NCBI GenBank assembly: GCA_027294925.1
Contig: JAPULM010000041.1
Location: forward strand, 1 to 6,297
Length of the DNA: 6,297 nt
Source of the DNA: a bacterium
GTDB lineage: Bacteria; Tectomicrobia; Entotheonellia; Entotheonellales; Entotheonellaceae
Direction of reading: 5' to 3'
A program made the translations under genes and the position numbers. The notes beneath the pieces were generated by a model. It was not told where the DNA came from, searched no databases, and saw only the letters and a program-made list of their open reading frames with translations. Shown piece after piece: positions 1 through 6,297 of this stretch (position 1 is its first letter; every line of letters starts with the position of its first letter).

Positions 1-1
1 C

Positions 2-1993
2 CAGATGCGGAGTACGGGCAATAACGGATTTGGGGCGGTTTTTACCCGAGTCAGCGATGTGGTGGTCACCGGCAGTCTGTTTGACGGCAATGGCAATGAC
101 GGGGTTGAGCTGATATCCACATCGACAACCGGGACGATTACCAACAATATATTCCGCGCCAATGGCGACGATGGCATTGGCATTTTTAGCGGCGCGCAGG
201 CCGAGATCGTCGACAACCTCTCCGAAGCAAACAACCGGGTCGGGATTTTAGTGTTTAATAATGGGGCAAGGGCCATCATCCGGGACAACCTGCTGCGCAA
301 CCAGCCACTAGGCGTCTTGATCGCTGCCAGAAGCACTGGCGAAATTAGTCAGAATACCATTACGAATAATCAACGTGGCATCTTAGTGGTGGGTCCTGGC
401 GCCAGCGCAACCATTACCAACAACACCTTCGATGCCAATCCAACCGGCATCCAAATTTTACCGGCTAGGGAGGCGCTGAGCGCCACAATCACGGACAACG
501 AGATCGCCAATGGTCCGCTACTCGGCATTGATGTCAACAGCTTTTCTAGGGTTGCAACAGATTCGAGCCGGCTATCAACCATTGACATCGTCGATAATAC
601 CATCACCTCCTTTGCCACCGCCGGCGTGGGTATACGGGGGAGGGTCGCCAGCCCCACCTTGCGTGGCAACGACCTGACCGGCAATGGCATAGGGTTGCTG
701 CTGCAAGGACGGGAAGCGTCCGCCATCCTCTCCAGTGGGCGCATATCCAACAATACGATAGCCGGTGTCCGTTTGATCGGTGGCGCCAGCATCGATATGG
801 CGCTCGACAGTCAGGATGATCTCCGTATTGTCCAAAACGAGGGCGTTGGCTTGCTGGTGGCGGATGATGACTCGCTAGCGACGCTGAACAGTGACCGCAT
901 TTTGTTTGAAAACAATGCCGGCGGTGACCGTAAAGGTGGTGGGATCATTGATGTGGCCGATGCCGATGCGGACGGTCTCGGTCTCGCAGCCGAGGTGGCA
1001 ATTGGCAGCGATCCCGACCTCGCCGATACGGATGGTGATGGGCTGCTAGACGGTTTTGAAGTCAAGCACGGCTTCAACCCGCTTACCCCTGGGGATGGCG
1101 CCGCCGATCCGGATGGCGATGGCTTCTCTAACCTCGACGAACAAAACGCCGGCAGTGATCCACGCCTGGCAGATACCGACGGTGACGGTTTAAGCGACTT
1201 TGACGAGGTAACCGTGCACCTTACCGACCCCCTACGTCTTGACACGGATCGTGACGGTCTGGGAGACGGCGATGAGGTGCTAACGCATGGCAGCGATCCA
1301 ACCGATCCCGACACCGATGATGACGGACTCGGCGATGGTGAAGAAGTGTTATTGGCTGGCTCCGACCCACTGAACCCGGACGATGCCACCGGCGTGGCCG
1401 AGTTGATTGTCAACGGCGGTTTTGAAGCTGAGGACGGTAGCCTGAACGGATGGACACAGGTCATTCAGACGGCTATATTTGTAGCACCGCCTACCGTTAA
1501 CACGGGCGCCTGGTCTGCATTGACCACTACATCGTCGCCGATTTGGCAACTGGGCTTCCCCCTGCCGACCGCAGGGGTAGCGGCAGCCATTGCCGAGTCC
1601 CAATATCAAAGCATTTTAAGCCTGTCACAAGAAATCGACATTCCCCTGGCCGCGTCGGTGGTACTGGGCGTTGACGTCTTCGTCATCAGTGGTCCGCCCT
1701 TTGCCACCCCGGAGATGTTTGATCTCGACTTTCACGCGCCACTGAGCCATCAATTCCGCATCGATCTCATGCAACCGGACGCCGCGCCCTTTGCCAGCGG
1801 TGACGAGGTGCTAGCGCCGCTGTTTCGCACCGAAGCGGGCGACCCGCCGATCATCGCCTACCAGCGCATGTTGTTCGACCTCACCCCCTATGCCGGACAG
1901 CGGGTGGTCTTGCGTTTTATCCACAACCAGGATAACTTCGGCATGGTGAGTGGCATCGACAACGTTCGCGTCCTGGCCACGACCGGGCCGTAA
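2..1993 (+). CDS. Modular secreted protein: beta-helix, TSP3 calcium-binding repeats, C-terminal beta-sandwich-like domain (5' partial)
   Basis: The frame is open to the left edge, with an in-frame CAG before the first ATG at 5 and no ribosome site, so the true start and any signal peptide lie outside the window. Numbering from that ATG gives 662 residues. Residues about 1-310 are right-handed parallel beta-helix coils of roughly 22-24 residues with recurring asparagine turns ([25 protein letters not shown]), as in NosD/pectate-lyase-like folds. Residues about 319-459 hold six Asp-rich TSP3-like repeats (DTDGDGL type), which in this family bind calcium and act as a rigid spacer. Residues about 465-660 open with NGGFE and close with GIDNVRV, the usual edges of a jelly-roll carbohydrate-binding-like domain in exoproteins. 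The product is probably exported or surface-bound and may bind or act on polysaccharide. No lyase catalytic residues can be assigned, and the C-terminus carries no LPXTG or PEP-CTERM signal. Architecture is well supported; function is inferred. Confidence 0.85.
   Translation, partial: QMRSTGNNGFGAVFTRVSDVVVTGSLFDGNGNDGVELISTSTTGTITNNIFRANGDDGIGIFSGAQAEIVDNLSEANNRVGILVFNNGARAIIRDNLLRNQPLGVLIAARSTGEISQNTITNNQRGILVVGPGASATITNNTFDANPTGIQILPAREALSATITDNEIANGPLLGIDVNSFSRVATDSSRLSTIDIVDNTITSFATAGVGIRGRVASPTLRGNDLTGNGIGLLLQGREASAILSSGRISNNTIAGVRLIGGASIDMALDSQDDLRIVQNEGVGLLVADDDSLATLNSDRILFENNAGGDRKGGGIIDVADADADGLGLAAEVAIGSDPDLADTDGDGLLDGFEVKHGFNPLTPGDGAADPDGDGFSNLDEQNAGSDPRLADTDGDGLSDFDEVTVHLTDPLRLDTDRDGLGDGDEVLTHGSDPTDPDTDDDGLGDGEEVLLAGSDPLNPDDATGVAELIVNGGFEAEDGSLNGWTQVIQTAIFVAPPTVNTGAWSALTTTSSPIWQLGFPLPTAGVAAAIAESQYQSILSLSQEIDIPLAASVVLGVDVFVISGPPFATPEMFDLDFHAPLSHQFRIDLMQPDAAPFASGDEVLAPLFRTEAGDPPIIAYQRMLFDLTPYAGQRVVLRFIHNQDNFGMVSGIDNVRVLATTGP
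5..934 (+). repeat. Parallel beta-helix coil repeats (protein-level)
   Basis: The encoded residues 1-310 form imperfect coils with a period near 23 residues. Each has a short strand, an Asn/Gly turn and a G-I/V-hydrophobic strand, for example [45 protein letters not shown] and [10 protein letters not shown]. The repetition is clear in protein but diverged in DNA, so this is an old structural repeat and not a recent duplication. The array continues past the left edge. Confidence 0.75.
959..1381 (+). repeat. Six thrombospondin type 3-like calcium-binding repeats
   Basis: Six Asp-rich units begin at about residues 319, 341, 368, 390, 413 and 436 of the encoded protein. Their cores are [44 protein letters not shown] and DTDDDGLGD. 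Each continues to an acidic E-V or D-E pair and ends in a G-S/N/T-DP-like motif. This is the pattern of bacterial TSP3 repeats, where aspartate side chains chelate calcium. Spacing varies from 22 to 27 residues. The first unit is the most degenerate. Confidence 0.9.
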
Positions 1994-2000
1994 ATCCAAT

Positions 2001-2039
2001 CGCGCGCCGGCATTCCGCTTGACGCTGGACTGGTGCGCG
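2001..2039 (+). terminator. Possible weak stem-loop after the exoprotein gene
   Basis: The arms CGCGCGCC (2001-2008) and GGTGCGCG (2032-2039) can pair over 8 bp with one G-U wobble, around a 23-base loop, starting 8 bases after the stop codon. There is no following T-tract, so it is not a canonical intrinsic terminator. It might act as a transcript-end structure, or be chance in GC-rich DNA. Confidence 0.2.
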
Positions 2040-2134
2040 GCAACGTCTTATCGGTCAAAGAAAAAGCGTAAATTGAGACCGGCCGGACGGTGGGGCAGGG
2101 GATGACGAGCATTCTGTTTAGGTTGACGCGTTGT

Positions 2135-2148
2135 AGAATCGGGATTCT
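2135..2148. repeat. Perfect 14-base inverted repeat
   Basis: AGAATC-GG-GATTCT is a perfect dyad with a two-base centre in otherwise non-coding DNA. The size and symmetry would suit a small operator, or a 5-bp hairpin with a CGGG loop. No regulator or promoter can be tied to it, and a dyad of this length can arise by chance. Confidence 0.3.
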
Positions 2149-2401
2149 GCCCCTAGCCCTTGCTTGACCACCGCCATCGTTGTAGGATCTAGTGCCCCTG
2201 GGGCTACCAATGTTTCCAAGCGCGAGCAGGGCAGCCATGCCCACCGCCATCAGACAATCAATCGCATCGACCGCTTCTACGCAACCGGCATGCAAATCAT
2301 TCAGTAATTACCCCTTCTCCTGTCACGGATCAAGATAGGGGGGGGAAAGCTTATTTTGCCATTGACTGCCACATGAAAGGGCGTTAAATGCCCCGGCCCC
2401 A

Positions 2402-2824
2402 GGCCGCGGTCCTGCTTCTGTGGCGGGTGCCATGGATACGCTCGGCGCTCACCGCATCCTACATGGGGTGCTCGCAGCGCATGATCCCTGGTTGGTTGAG
2501 CGACTGGCGCGGGAGAAAATTTGCCTGGATATCTGTCCCTCATCGAATCTACTGTTGAATGTGTTTCCGTCTGTGCAGGCGCACCCGTTGCCGGTGTTGC
2601 TCGATGCCGGTGTTCCCTGTGATCTGGGCAGCGACGACCCCTTATTATTTGGCCCTAACCTGCTGGATGAGTTTGTACAATGCCGTGAGGAAATGGGCTT
2701 GAGCGATGCGCAGCTCGCTACCATGGCGCGCACCTCATTTGAGTACAGCGGGGCGCCACAGGCAGTCAAAGAGGCGGGCATTACGGAGGTAGAGCAATGG
2801 CTCTGCCGTGGCGTGCATCAATGA
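2402..2824 (+). pseudogene. Adenosine deaminase-like gene, 5'-truncated remnant
   Basis: Only the C-terminal third of an adenosine deaminase/amidohydrolase-type protein (family usually about 330-350 residues) is present. Family-like sequence starts near 2402 with GPASV, then MDTLGAHRILHGV, ICPSSN, a HPLPVLLDAGV segment and SDDPLLFGPNLLDEF. The aspartates in SDDP match the zinc-ligand region, and the His in ILHG matches the catalytic His of the family's RIGHG motif. Missing are the N-terminal HxH zinc ligands and the HAGE segment with the catalytic glutamate, so deaminase activity is not expected. The glycine of RIGHG is Leu here, a second sign of relaxed constraint. The frame is open upstream to a TGA at 2363; a GTG at 2420 could start a 134-residue product but has no clear ribosome site. 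The 3' end overlaps the next gene by 28 bases, so the two were probably one operon. Alternatively it is a translated small protein with a new role. Confidence 0.75.
2785..2790 (+). promoter_or_regulatory. Shine-Dalgarno site of the + strand LLM oxidoreductase
   Basis: GGAGGT ends six bases before the ATG at 2797, a near-ideal match and spacing. It lies inside the end of the deaminase remnant. The in-frame alternatives at 2821 (forming ATGA with the deaminase stop) and 2833 have no such site, so it favours 2797. Confidence 0.7.
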
Positions 2825-3861
2825 CTATAAAAATGAGTGTGTTGAATTTGGGCCGCTATGCACCGGCGCGATTGCGTCAACTGGCACGGTTGCAAGAAGC
2901 TTGCGGATACGAGACGTTTTGGTTCGCGGATGAACGTTTTTTTCGCGAAGTCTATGCCAGTCTTACTTTTGTGGCCGGGCAGACGCAGAAGATTCAGCTT
3001 GGCACCATGGTGACGGACCCCTACAGTCGCCACCCGGCGATGACGGCGATGGCAATTGCAACCTTAGATGAAATCTCCGCGGGGCGTGCGGTTTTGGGCC
3101 TCGGCGCCGGGGTTTCCGGTTTTTCCGAGATGCAGGTGGCGCGGCGCAAGCCGGCCATGGCCATGCGGGAAATGGTGACCGTGGTCAACGACCTTCTACG
3201 CGGCGCGACGGTCGATTTCCAAGGTGAAGTTATTTGTTTTGACCACGGTCGACTGGATTTTCAGCCGCTGCGTTCACATATTCCGACTTACATCGCTAGT
3301 AACGGCCCGATGGGTTTGGCGCTTGCAGGCGAGGTTGCACAGGGTGCGGTCATGCAAGGCGCTAGCGCTGATGGCCTAGTGGACTGGTTACTGGCTCAGG
3401 TTGGTCGAGGGGCACAACGAGCCAGCCGGGAGAGGTCGGAAATTGACCTGGTTGCCCGTCTCAATCTCTGCCTGCATGATGATGCAAAAATCGCCAAGGA
3501 CGTTATGCGACCGACCGTCGTTCGTAGTCTGGTGGCGCAACACCCGAACTATCGAACCTACAAAACGGCCGGGCTCGAGTTGCCCTCGCGCTTGGCGCAG
3601 ATGATTGCGTCAATGGGCTACACGCATGACCCGCAGTTGCTGGCGCCGGCGGCTGCCCTAGTGCCGGATACGTTTGTAGACGCGACAACCTTGGCCGGTA
3701 CGATTGAGGAGGTGGCTCATAATGTGGTGCGCATGGCGCAGCGTGGCGTTAACCATATCATGGTCTCACCCATTGCGCCTGACGGTGATGTCGAGAGCAT
3801 TTTGACCCGTTTTGCCCGCGACGTGATGCCACGTGTCACGACACAACTGAATGCGGAATGA
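2797..3861 (+). CDS. LLM-class flavin/F420-dependent oxidoreductase (Mer-like)
   Basis: This 354-residue protein belongs to the luciferase-like monooxygenase superfamily (TIM barrel), in the subgroup resembling methylenetetrahydromethanopterin reductase and related F420- or FMN-dependent enzymes. Visible markers are an N-terminal barrel strand (MSVLNLGRY, residues 13-21), GYETFWFADE (38-47), the LGT-x-V-TDPYSRHP segment (68-80), LDEISAGRAVLGLGAG (90-105) and IPTYIASNGPMGLALAGE (162-179), where family members contact the cofactor phosphate. Length is normal and the frame is intact. The start at 2797 is set by a GGAGGT six bases upstream; the first eight residues (MALPWRAS) look non-homologous, so 2821 (MTIKM) is the alternative. 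The gene overlaps the deaminase remnant by 28 bases and may be translationally coupled to it. A cytoplasmic redox role is expected. The substrate, and whether FMN or F420 is used, cannot be read from the sequence. Confidence 0.88.
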   Translation: MALPWRASMTIKMSVLNLGRYAPARLRQLARLQEACGYETFWFADERFFREVYASLTFVAGQTQKIQLGTMVTDPYSRHPAMTAMAIATLDEISAGRAVLGLGAGVSGFSEMQVARRKPAMAMREMVTVVNDLLRGATVDFQGEVICFDHGRLDFQPLRSHIPTYIASNGPMGLALAGEVAQGAVMQGASADGLVDWLLAQVGRGAQRASRERSEIDLVARLNLCLHDDAKIAKDVMRPTVVRSLVAQHPNYRTYKTAGLELPSRLAQMIASMGYTHDPQLLAPAAALVPDTFVDATTLAGTIEEVAHNVVRMAQRGVNHIMVSPIAPDGDVESILTRFARDVMPRVTTQLNAE

Positions 3862-3891
3862 CAAGGCGAAATAGCGTCACCCTGCCTCACA

Positions 3892-5079
3892 TCATTGTAA
3901 GGTTTCCTTGCCGGCAGGGGGGAACGGCAGACGCAGTCCTGCCTGCTGCATCAATGGCAAGACTGCAGTGGCGAAATAATCCAGGTCCGGCGCAAAGTCA
4001 AAGAAGTTGATCTGCATCCCGTCGACGCCGGCCCTACGCAGACGGATGAACCAATCGACGATCATCTCGGGTGTCCCAACGAGATGCAGGTTGCCGCCTA
4101 CCGCCCAATCCAGGGCATTGTGCTGGCGCCACGAGGACTGATCACCTTGCCTGAAGGCATTGAAGAAGTTATCGAGCGCAGTCTCGTCTCGCGCATCGCG
4201 GATGTGCTTGTACCAGGCGCGTGCCTCCGCCTCAGTAGGCCGACAGATCACATGGGGATTGACCAGGACCTTGACCTCACGGCCCTTCTCACGTGCTTGT
4301 GACTTGATATGCGTTAGACGTTGCGGTAGGGATATGCATGCCTTGCCAGGATCAGCACCGGTTGGCGCGGTGGCAAAAATGAGGTTGGCGTGGCTGGTGG
4401 CGTAATCCATCCCAGACCGCGATGAACCCGCACTGACCAGGACTGGCAGACCATTGACAGGTTTAGGTGCCACAAAAGCGCCTTCTGTCTTGTACCATTT
4501 ACCGGTAAAATCGAGGTTTTCATCCTCAGTCCAGAGCCGTTTCATCATCGTGGTGAATTCTTCCGCCAAGGCATAGCGCTGGTCATGCGGGAATTGTGTC
4601 AGGCCAAACATGAGCGGCTCCCGTCGTTGATAGCCGGTCACCACGTTCAAGCCCCAGCGTCCAGCACTGATATGATCGATTACTGCGCCATATTTGGCGA
4701 TATGTAGCGGGTGCCAACCGTACAAGATGTGTACGGTCGAGATTAGCAGGACATTATGCGTCAATGGGGCAAGCGCCGCACTAGTGATGAAAGGATCGAT
4801 GCTGTTCTCGCGAAAGCGAATATCGCCACCATACCCCCCTTTGCCGAGCCAGGTGGCGAGCGCAAAAACCAGATCGAATCCCAACTCATCGGCCCGCACT
4901 GCAAGTTCGGCGTTGTAATCAAAGGTCCACGAGGTGGTGCGAGATGCTTTCGAGGGCGTCCAGGCGCCCTGTTGGTGCGGCAAAAACAGCCCGAGCATGA
5001 GAGGTTGGCGCACCGCCCGCTCAAACGATGTGAGACCATCGAGCTGCTGCAGGCGTGGCGCCGAACTGATGCGTACCAT
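3892..5079 (-). CDS. LLM-class FMNH2-dependent monooxygenase, SfnG/RutA-like
   Basis: This 395-residue luciferase-like monooxygenase resembles dimethylsulfone monooxygenase SfnG, and less closely pyrimidine oxygenase RutA and alkanesulfonate monooxygenases. Such enzymes use reduced FMN from a separate reductase plus O2 to cleave C-S or C-N bonds. Diagnostic segments are LGLFLPHQQGAW (29-40), TTSWTFDYN (48-56, nearly the SfnG motif), HPLHIAKYGAVIDHISAGR (123-141), LNVVTGYQRREP (144-155), HDQRYALAEEF (165-175) and SAGSSRSGMDYA (216-227). The family fold begins near Met28, so the first 27 residues are an extension, or the start is really at 4998. The ATG at 5079 has only a weak GGA five bases upstream. 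The gene follows arsM by about 30 bases on the same strand, so it is probably cotranscribed with it. No flavin reductase is seen in the window. The substrate is unknown: a sulfone or sulfonate by family, possibly an organoarsenical by context. Confidence 0.88.
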   Translation of the reverse strand: MVRISSAPRLQQLDGLTSFERAVRQPLMLGLFLPHQQGAWTPSKASRTTSWTFDYNAELAVRADELGFDLVFALATWLGKGGYGGDIRFRENSIDPFITSAALAPLTHNVLLISTVHILYGWHPLHIAKYGAVIDHISAGRWGLNVVTGYQRREPLMFGLTQFPHDQRYALAEEFTTMMKRLWTEDENLDFTGKWYKTEGAFVAPKPVNGLPVLVSAGSSRSGMDYATSHANLIFATAPTGADPGKACISLPQRLTHIKSQAREKGREVKVLVNPHVICRPTEAEARAWYKHIRDARDETALDNFFNAFRQGDQSSWRQHNALDWAVGGNLHLVGTPEMIVDWFIRLRRAGVDGMQINFFDFAPDLDYFATAVLPLMQQAGLRLPFPPAGKETLQ

Positions 5080-5109
5080 AATTTTCCATGCTTCAAGGGG
5101 TACGCTGTA

Positions 5110-5910
5110 CTATGGTTTTAGCGCTTCGATAGAGGCCGATACGAGATAGTCCGAGATATTGGTGCCCGGAACCCACTGGCGAATAAACTTTTTACTCTCG
5201 TCCTTAGGCTCAATGCGAATGTTGCTGAAACCGGCTGCTTTAAGCATCTGCTCTAGATCATTGATCAACGAAGCGCCAGACACACAGCACGAACGGAGAG
5301 CAAGATCTTGTTTTAGGTCATCTGGGAAGGGTGCTGTCGCTACCACGTCGGAGATGGCGAGACGGCCACCATGTTTGAGGACTCGAAAGGCGTCGCCAAA
5401 TACCTTCGGCTTTTCCGGTGAGAGATTGATCACACAGTTGGAGATGATGACATCGACACTCTGATCCGCTATCGGTAGATGCTCAATTTCCCCTAATCTG
5501 AACTCGGCATTTGTATAGCCGCCATTGCGGGCGTTGGCGCGGGCTTTGTGCAGCATCTCATGTGTCATGTCGACACCAATCACCTGCCCCGTTTCGCCAA
5601 CCGCACGGGCGGCCAGAAAACAGTCAAAGCCGGCCCCACTACCGAGATCAACAACCGTTTCTCCGGCTCGTAGCGACGCAATGGCTAGCGGGTTACCACA
5701 ACCCAGGCCGAGATTAGCCCCTTCCGGCGTCTCATCGGTTTGTTCCTCAGAGTAGCCGTAGGCTTGTGCTTTAGCATCAAGGGTCGTCGTGCTTACATCA
5801 CCACAGCAAGAGGCGTCGGCCTGTTCGGTACCGTTGCTACGAGTCTCAGCGATTGTGCCATAGCGTTCACGCACTGCAGTGCGGATGTTATCCTGGGTCG
5901 TTGTGTCCAT
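5110..5910 (-). CDS. arsM: Arsenite S-adenosylmethionine methyltransferase ArsM
   Basis: ArsM methylates trivalent arsenic with S-adenosylmethionine to mono-, di- and trimethylated species, detoxifying it and yielding volatile products. The protein is of normal length (266 residues from the ATG at 5910; 268 from a GTG at 5916, used for numbering here). SAM motif I is VVDLGSGAGFD (88-98), with the acidic ribose ligand in IGVDMT (113-118). Family-specific arsenic-site segments are present: Cys37-Cys38 in the N-terminal region, Cys73 in GLGCGNP, Cys161 in SNCVINLSPEKP, and Cys210-Cys211 in SCCVSGA. All four conserved cysteine positions of characterised ArsM proteins therefore appear filled. ATG 5910 is preferred because AGGA lies eight bases before it but only two before the GTG. 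It lies 63 bases downstream of a MarR-type regulator gene and 30 bases upstream of a flavin monooxygenase gene, all on the same strand. The product is cytoplasmic. Assignment is strong; the in vivo methylation end product is unknown. Confidence 0.93.
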   Translation of the reverse strand: MDTTTQDNIRTAVRERYGTIAETRSNGTEQADASCCGDVSTTTLDAKAQAYGYSEEQTDETPEGANLGLGCGNPLAIASLRAGETVVDLGSGAGFDCFLAARAVGETGQVIGVDMTHEMLHKARANARNGGYTNAEFRLGEIEHLPIADQSVDVIISNCVINLSPEKPKVFGDAFRVLKHGGRLAISDVVATAPFPDDLKQDLALRSCCVSGASLINDLEQMLKAAGFSNIRIEPKDESKKFIRQWVPGTNISDYLVSASIEALKP

Positions 5911-5916
5911 GCTCAC

Positions 5917-5922
5917 TTTCCT
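5917..5922 (-). promoter_or_regulatory. Ribosome binding site of arsM
   Basis: On the minus strand AGGAAA occupies these positions. Its AGGA core is eight bases before the ATG at 5910 and only two before the GTG at 5916, which decides the start in favour of ATG. Confidence 0.6.
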
Positions 5923-5973
5923 ATGAAAAAACGTTTACGGGGACAGATGTGAAATCGGTCTGCAGCCATCCGG

Positions 5974-6297
5974 TCAAGTTGTTTTGATCTCGGCAATCAC
6001 GTTAGCGGACGCTGTTTGGCGCCAATCATTAACGGCGCGTGAGAGTTCTTCCAAGGCCCAGATGACGTGATCCCGCGAGGTCGCCGGGATGCGTTGCAAA
6101 ACGGCCTGCTCGCGGCTAATCAGTTCGCCCTGGATTTGCTGCTGCAGCCCCACCCCACTGGGGGTCAACTGCACCTGACAAACACGTCGATCACGGGCGC
6201 TGATATGACGCTCGACCAGTCCCTTTTCAACCAGGTTGTCGATGACCCGAGTCACCGTGCTAACCGCCAGGTGGAGGTGCTTGGCTAAAGCCTGCAT
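5974..6297 (-). CDS. MarR-family transcriptional regulator (N-terminus off window)
   Basis: This is the C-terminal 107 residues of a MarR-type winged-helix DNA-binding protein (family usually about 140-160 residues). The Met codon at the very edge falls inside the helix-turn-helix, so it is not the true start; about 35-45 residues lie outside. Visible parts are LAKHLHLAVS (positioning helix), TVTRVIDNLVEKGLVER (recognition helix and turn, 14-30), the wing DRRVCQVQLT (36-45) and the C-terminal dimerisation helices. MarR proteins usually bind as homodimers to palindromic operators and release them on ligand binding or thiol oxidation. The one Cys visible (Cys40) is in the wing. The gene lies 63 bases upstream of arsM on the same strand, so it probably regulates and is cotranscribed with arsM and the following monooxygenase gene. 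The inducer is unknown; arsenic-responsive repressors are more often of the ArsR family. The operator is probably upstream, outside the window. Confidence 0.88.
   Translation of the reverse strand: MQALAKHLHLAVSTVTRVIDNLVEKGLVERHISARDRRVCQVQLTPSGVGLQQQIQGELISREQAVLQRIPATSRDHVIWALEELSRAVNDWRQTASANVIAEIKTT

Larger units (their letters stand above)
1994..2401. other. Intergenic stretch without a convincing gene
   Basis: About 400 bases lie between the exoprotein stop and the deaminase homology. The longest plus-strand frame (2137-2307, 56 codons) has no good start or ribosome site and no family I recognise. A minus-strand frame of 135 codons (2295-1888) runs back into the exoprotein gene and looks like a chance frame. 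The stretch holds an imperfect hairpin at 2001-2039, a short dyad at 2135-2148 and a run of eight G at 2338-2345. It may be decayed sequence left when the deaminase lost its 5' part. No promoter could be assigned with confidence. Confidence 0.5.

Noticed and set aside
811..1464. 217-codon minus-strand frame rich in Ser/Pro
   Set aside because: It is the antisense shadow of the Asp-rich TSP3 repeat region; its composition follows from the repeat codons.
2191..2207. GCCCC-T-GGGGC inverted repeat
   Set aside because: The stem is only 4-5 bp around the centre with no T-tract or flanking symmetry; it is within chance for GC-rich DNA.
1888..2295. 135-codon minus-strand open frame
   Set aside because: It overlaps the end of the well-supported exoprotein gene, has low-complexity composition and shows no recognisable family or ribosome site.
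2137..2307. 56-codon plus-strand open frame with a His-rich SHAHRHQ segment, faintly like a DUF2335 motif
   Set aside because: There is no plausible start or Shine-Dalgarno and the resemblance is only a few residues, so it is not reported as a gene.
3862..3891. Possible bidirectional terminator between the convergent oxidoreductase genes
   Set aside because: No stem of useful length and no T-tract is visible in the 30-base gap.
4756..5121. 121-codon plus-strand frame opposite the SfnG/RutA-like gene
   Set aside because: It is antisense to an intact, strongly recognised coding sequence and has no family features.
5928..5935. AAACGTTT palindrome between the MarR gene and arsM as a MarR operator
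   Set aside because: Symmetry stops at 8 bp, shorter than typical MarR sites of about 16-20 bp, and the operator is more likely upstream of the regulator gene, outside the window.
1..6297. CRISPR array, tRNA/rRNA genes, insertion sequences
   Set aside because: I saw no regularly spaced DNA repeats, tRNA-like cloverleaf, rRNA sequence, transposase or terminal inverted repeats on either strand.

Overview
This is a bacterial chromosomal or metagenomic fragment with compact genes and moderately high GC (judged by eye, not computed). The gene families do not fix a taxon. A modular secreted protein, two different luciferase-like flavin monooxygenases and an arsenic-methylation gene suggest a large-genome free-living or symbiotic environmental bacterium. 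The closest look-alikes I recall for the adenosine-deaminase remnant are actinobacterial-type proteins, but that is memory rather than a search result.

Left part (1-1993, + strand): the 3' portion of a gene for a large modular extracellular protein. It has a right-handed parallel beta-helix, then six calcium-binding thrombospondin type 3-like repeats, then a C-terminal beta-sandwich-like domain. The gene runs in from beyond the left edge.

Middle (1994-3861, + strand): about 400 bases with no convincing gene, holding two small inverted repeats and a G8 tract. Next comes a 5'-truncated adenosine-deaminase-like gene that keeps only the C-terminal third of the family. It overlaps by 28 bases a full-length luciferase-like (LLM) flavin- or F420-dependent oxidoreductase, whose Shine-Dalgarno sequence lies inside the deaminase remnant.

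Right part (6297-3892, - strand): a probable three-gene operon read right to left. It contains a MarR-family regulator (N-terminus off the window), an arsenite S-adenosylmethionine methyltransferase (ArsM) and an SfnG/RutA-like FMNH2-dependent monooxygenase, separated by 63 and about 30 bases. The last gene converges on the + strand oxidoreductase with a 30-base gap and no recognisable terminator.

The clearest biological story is the MarR-ArsM-monooxygenase set: methylation of trivalent arsenic, probably under MarR control, with a flavin monooxygenase of unknown substrate carried alongside. A role for that monooxygenase on organoarsenicals is a testable hypothesis, not something the sequence shows. 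I see no complete undescribed system; the most unusual points are this operon composition and the decapitated deaminase still overlapping its downstream oxidoreductase gene.
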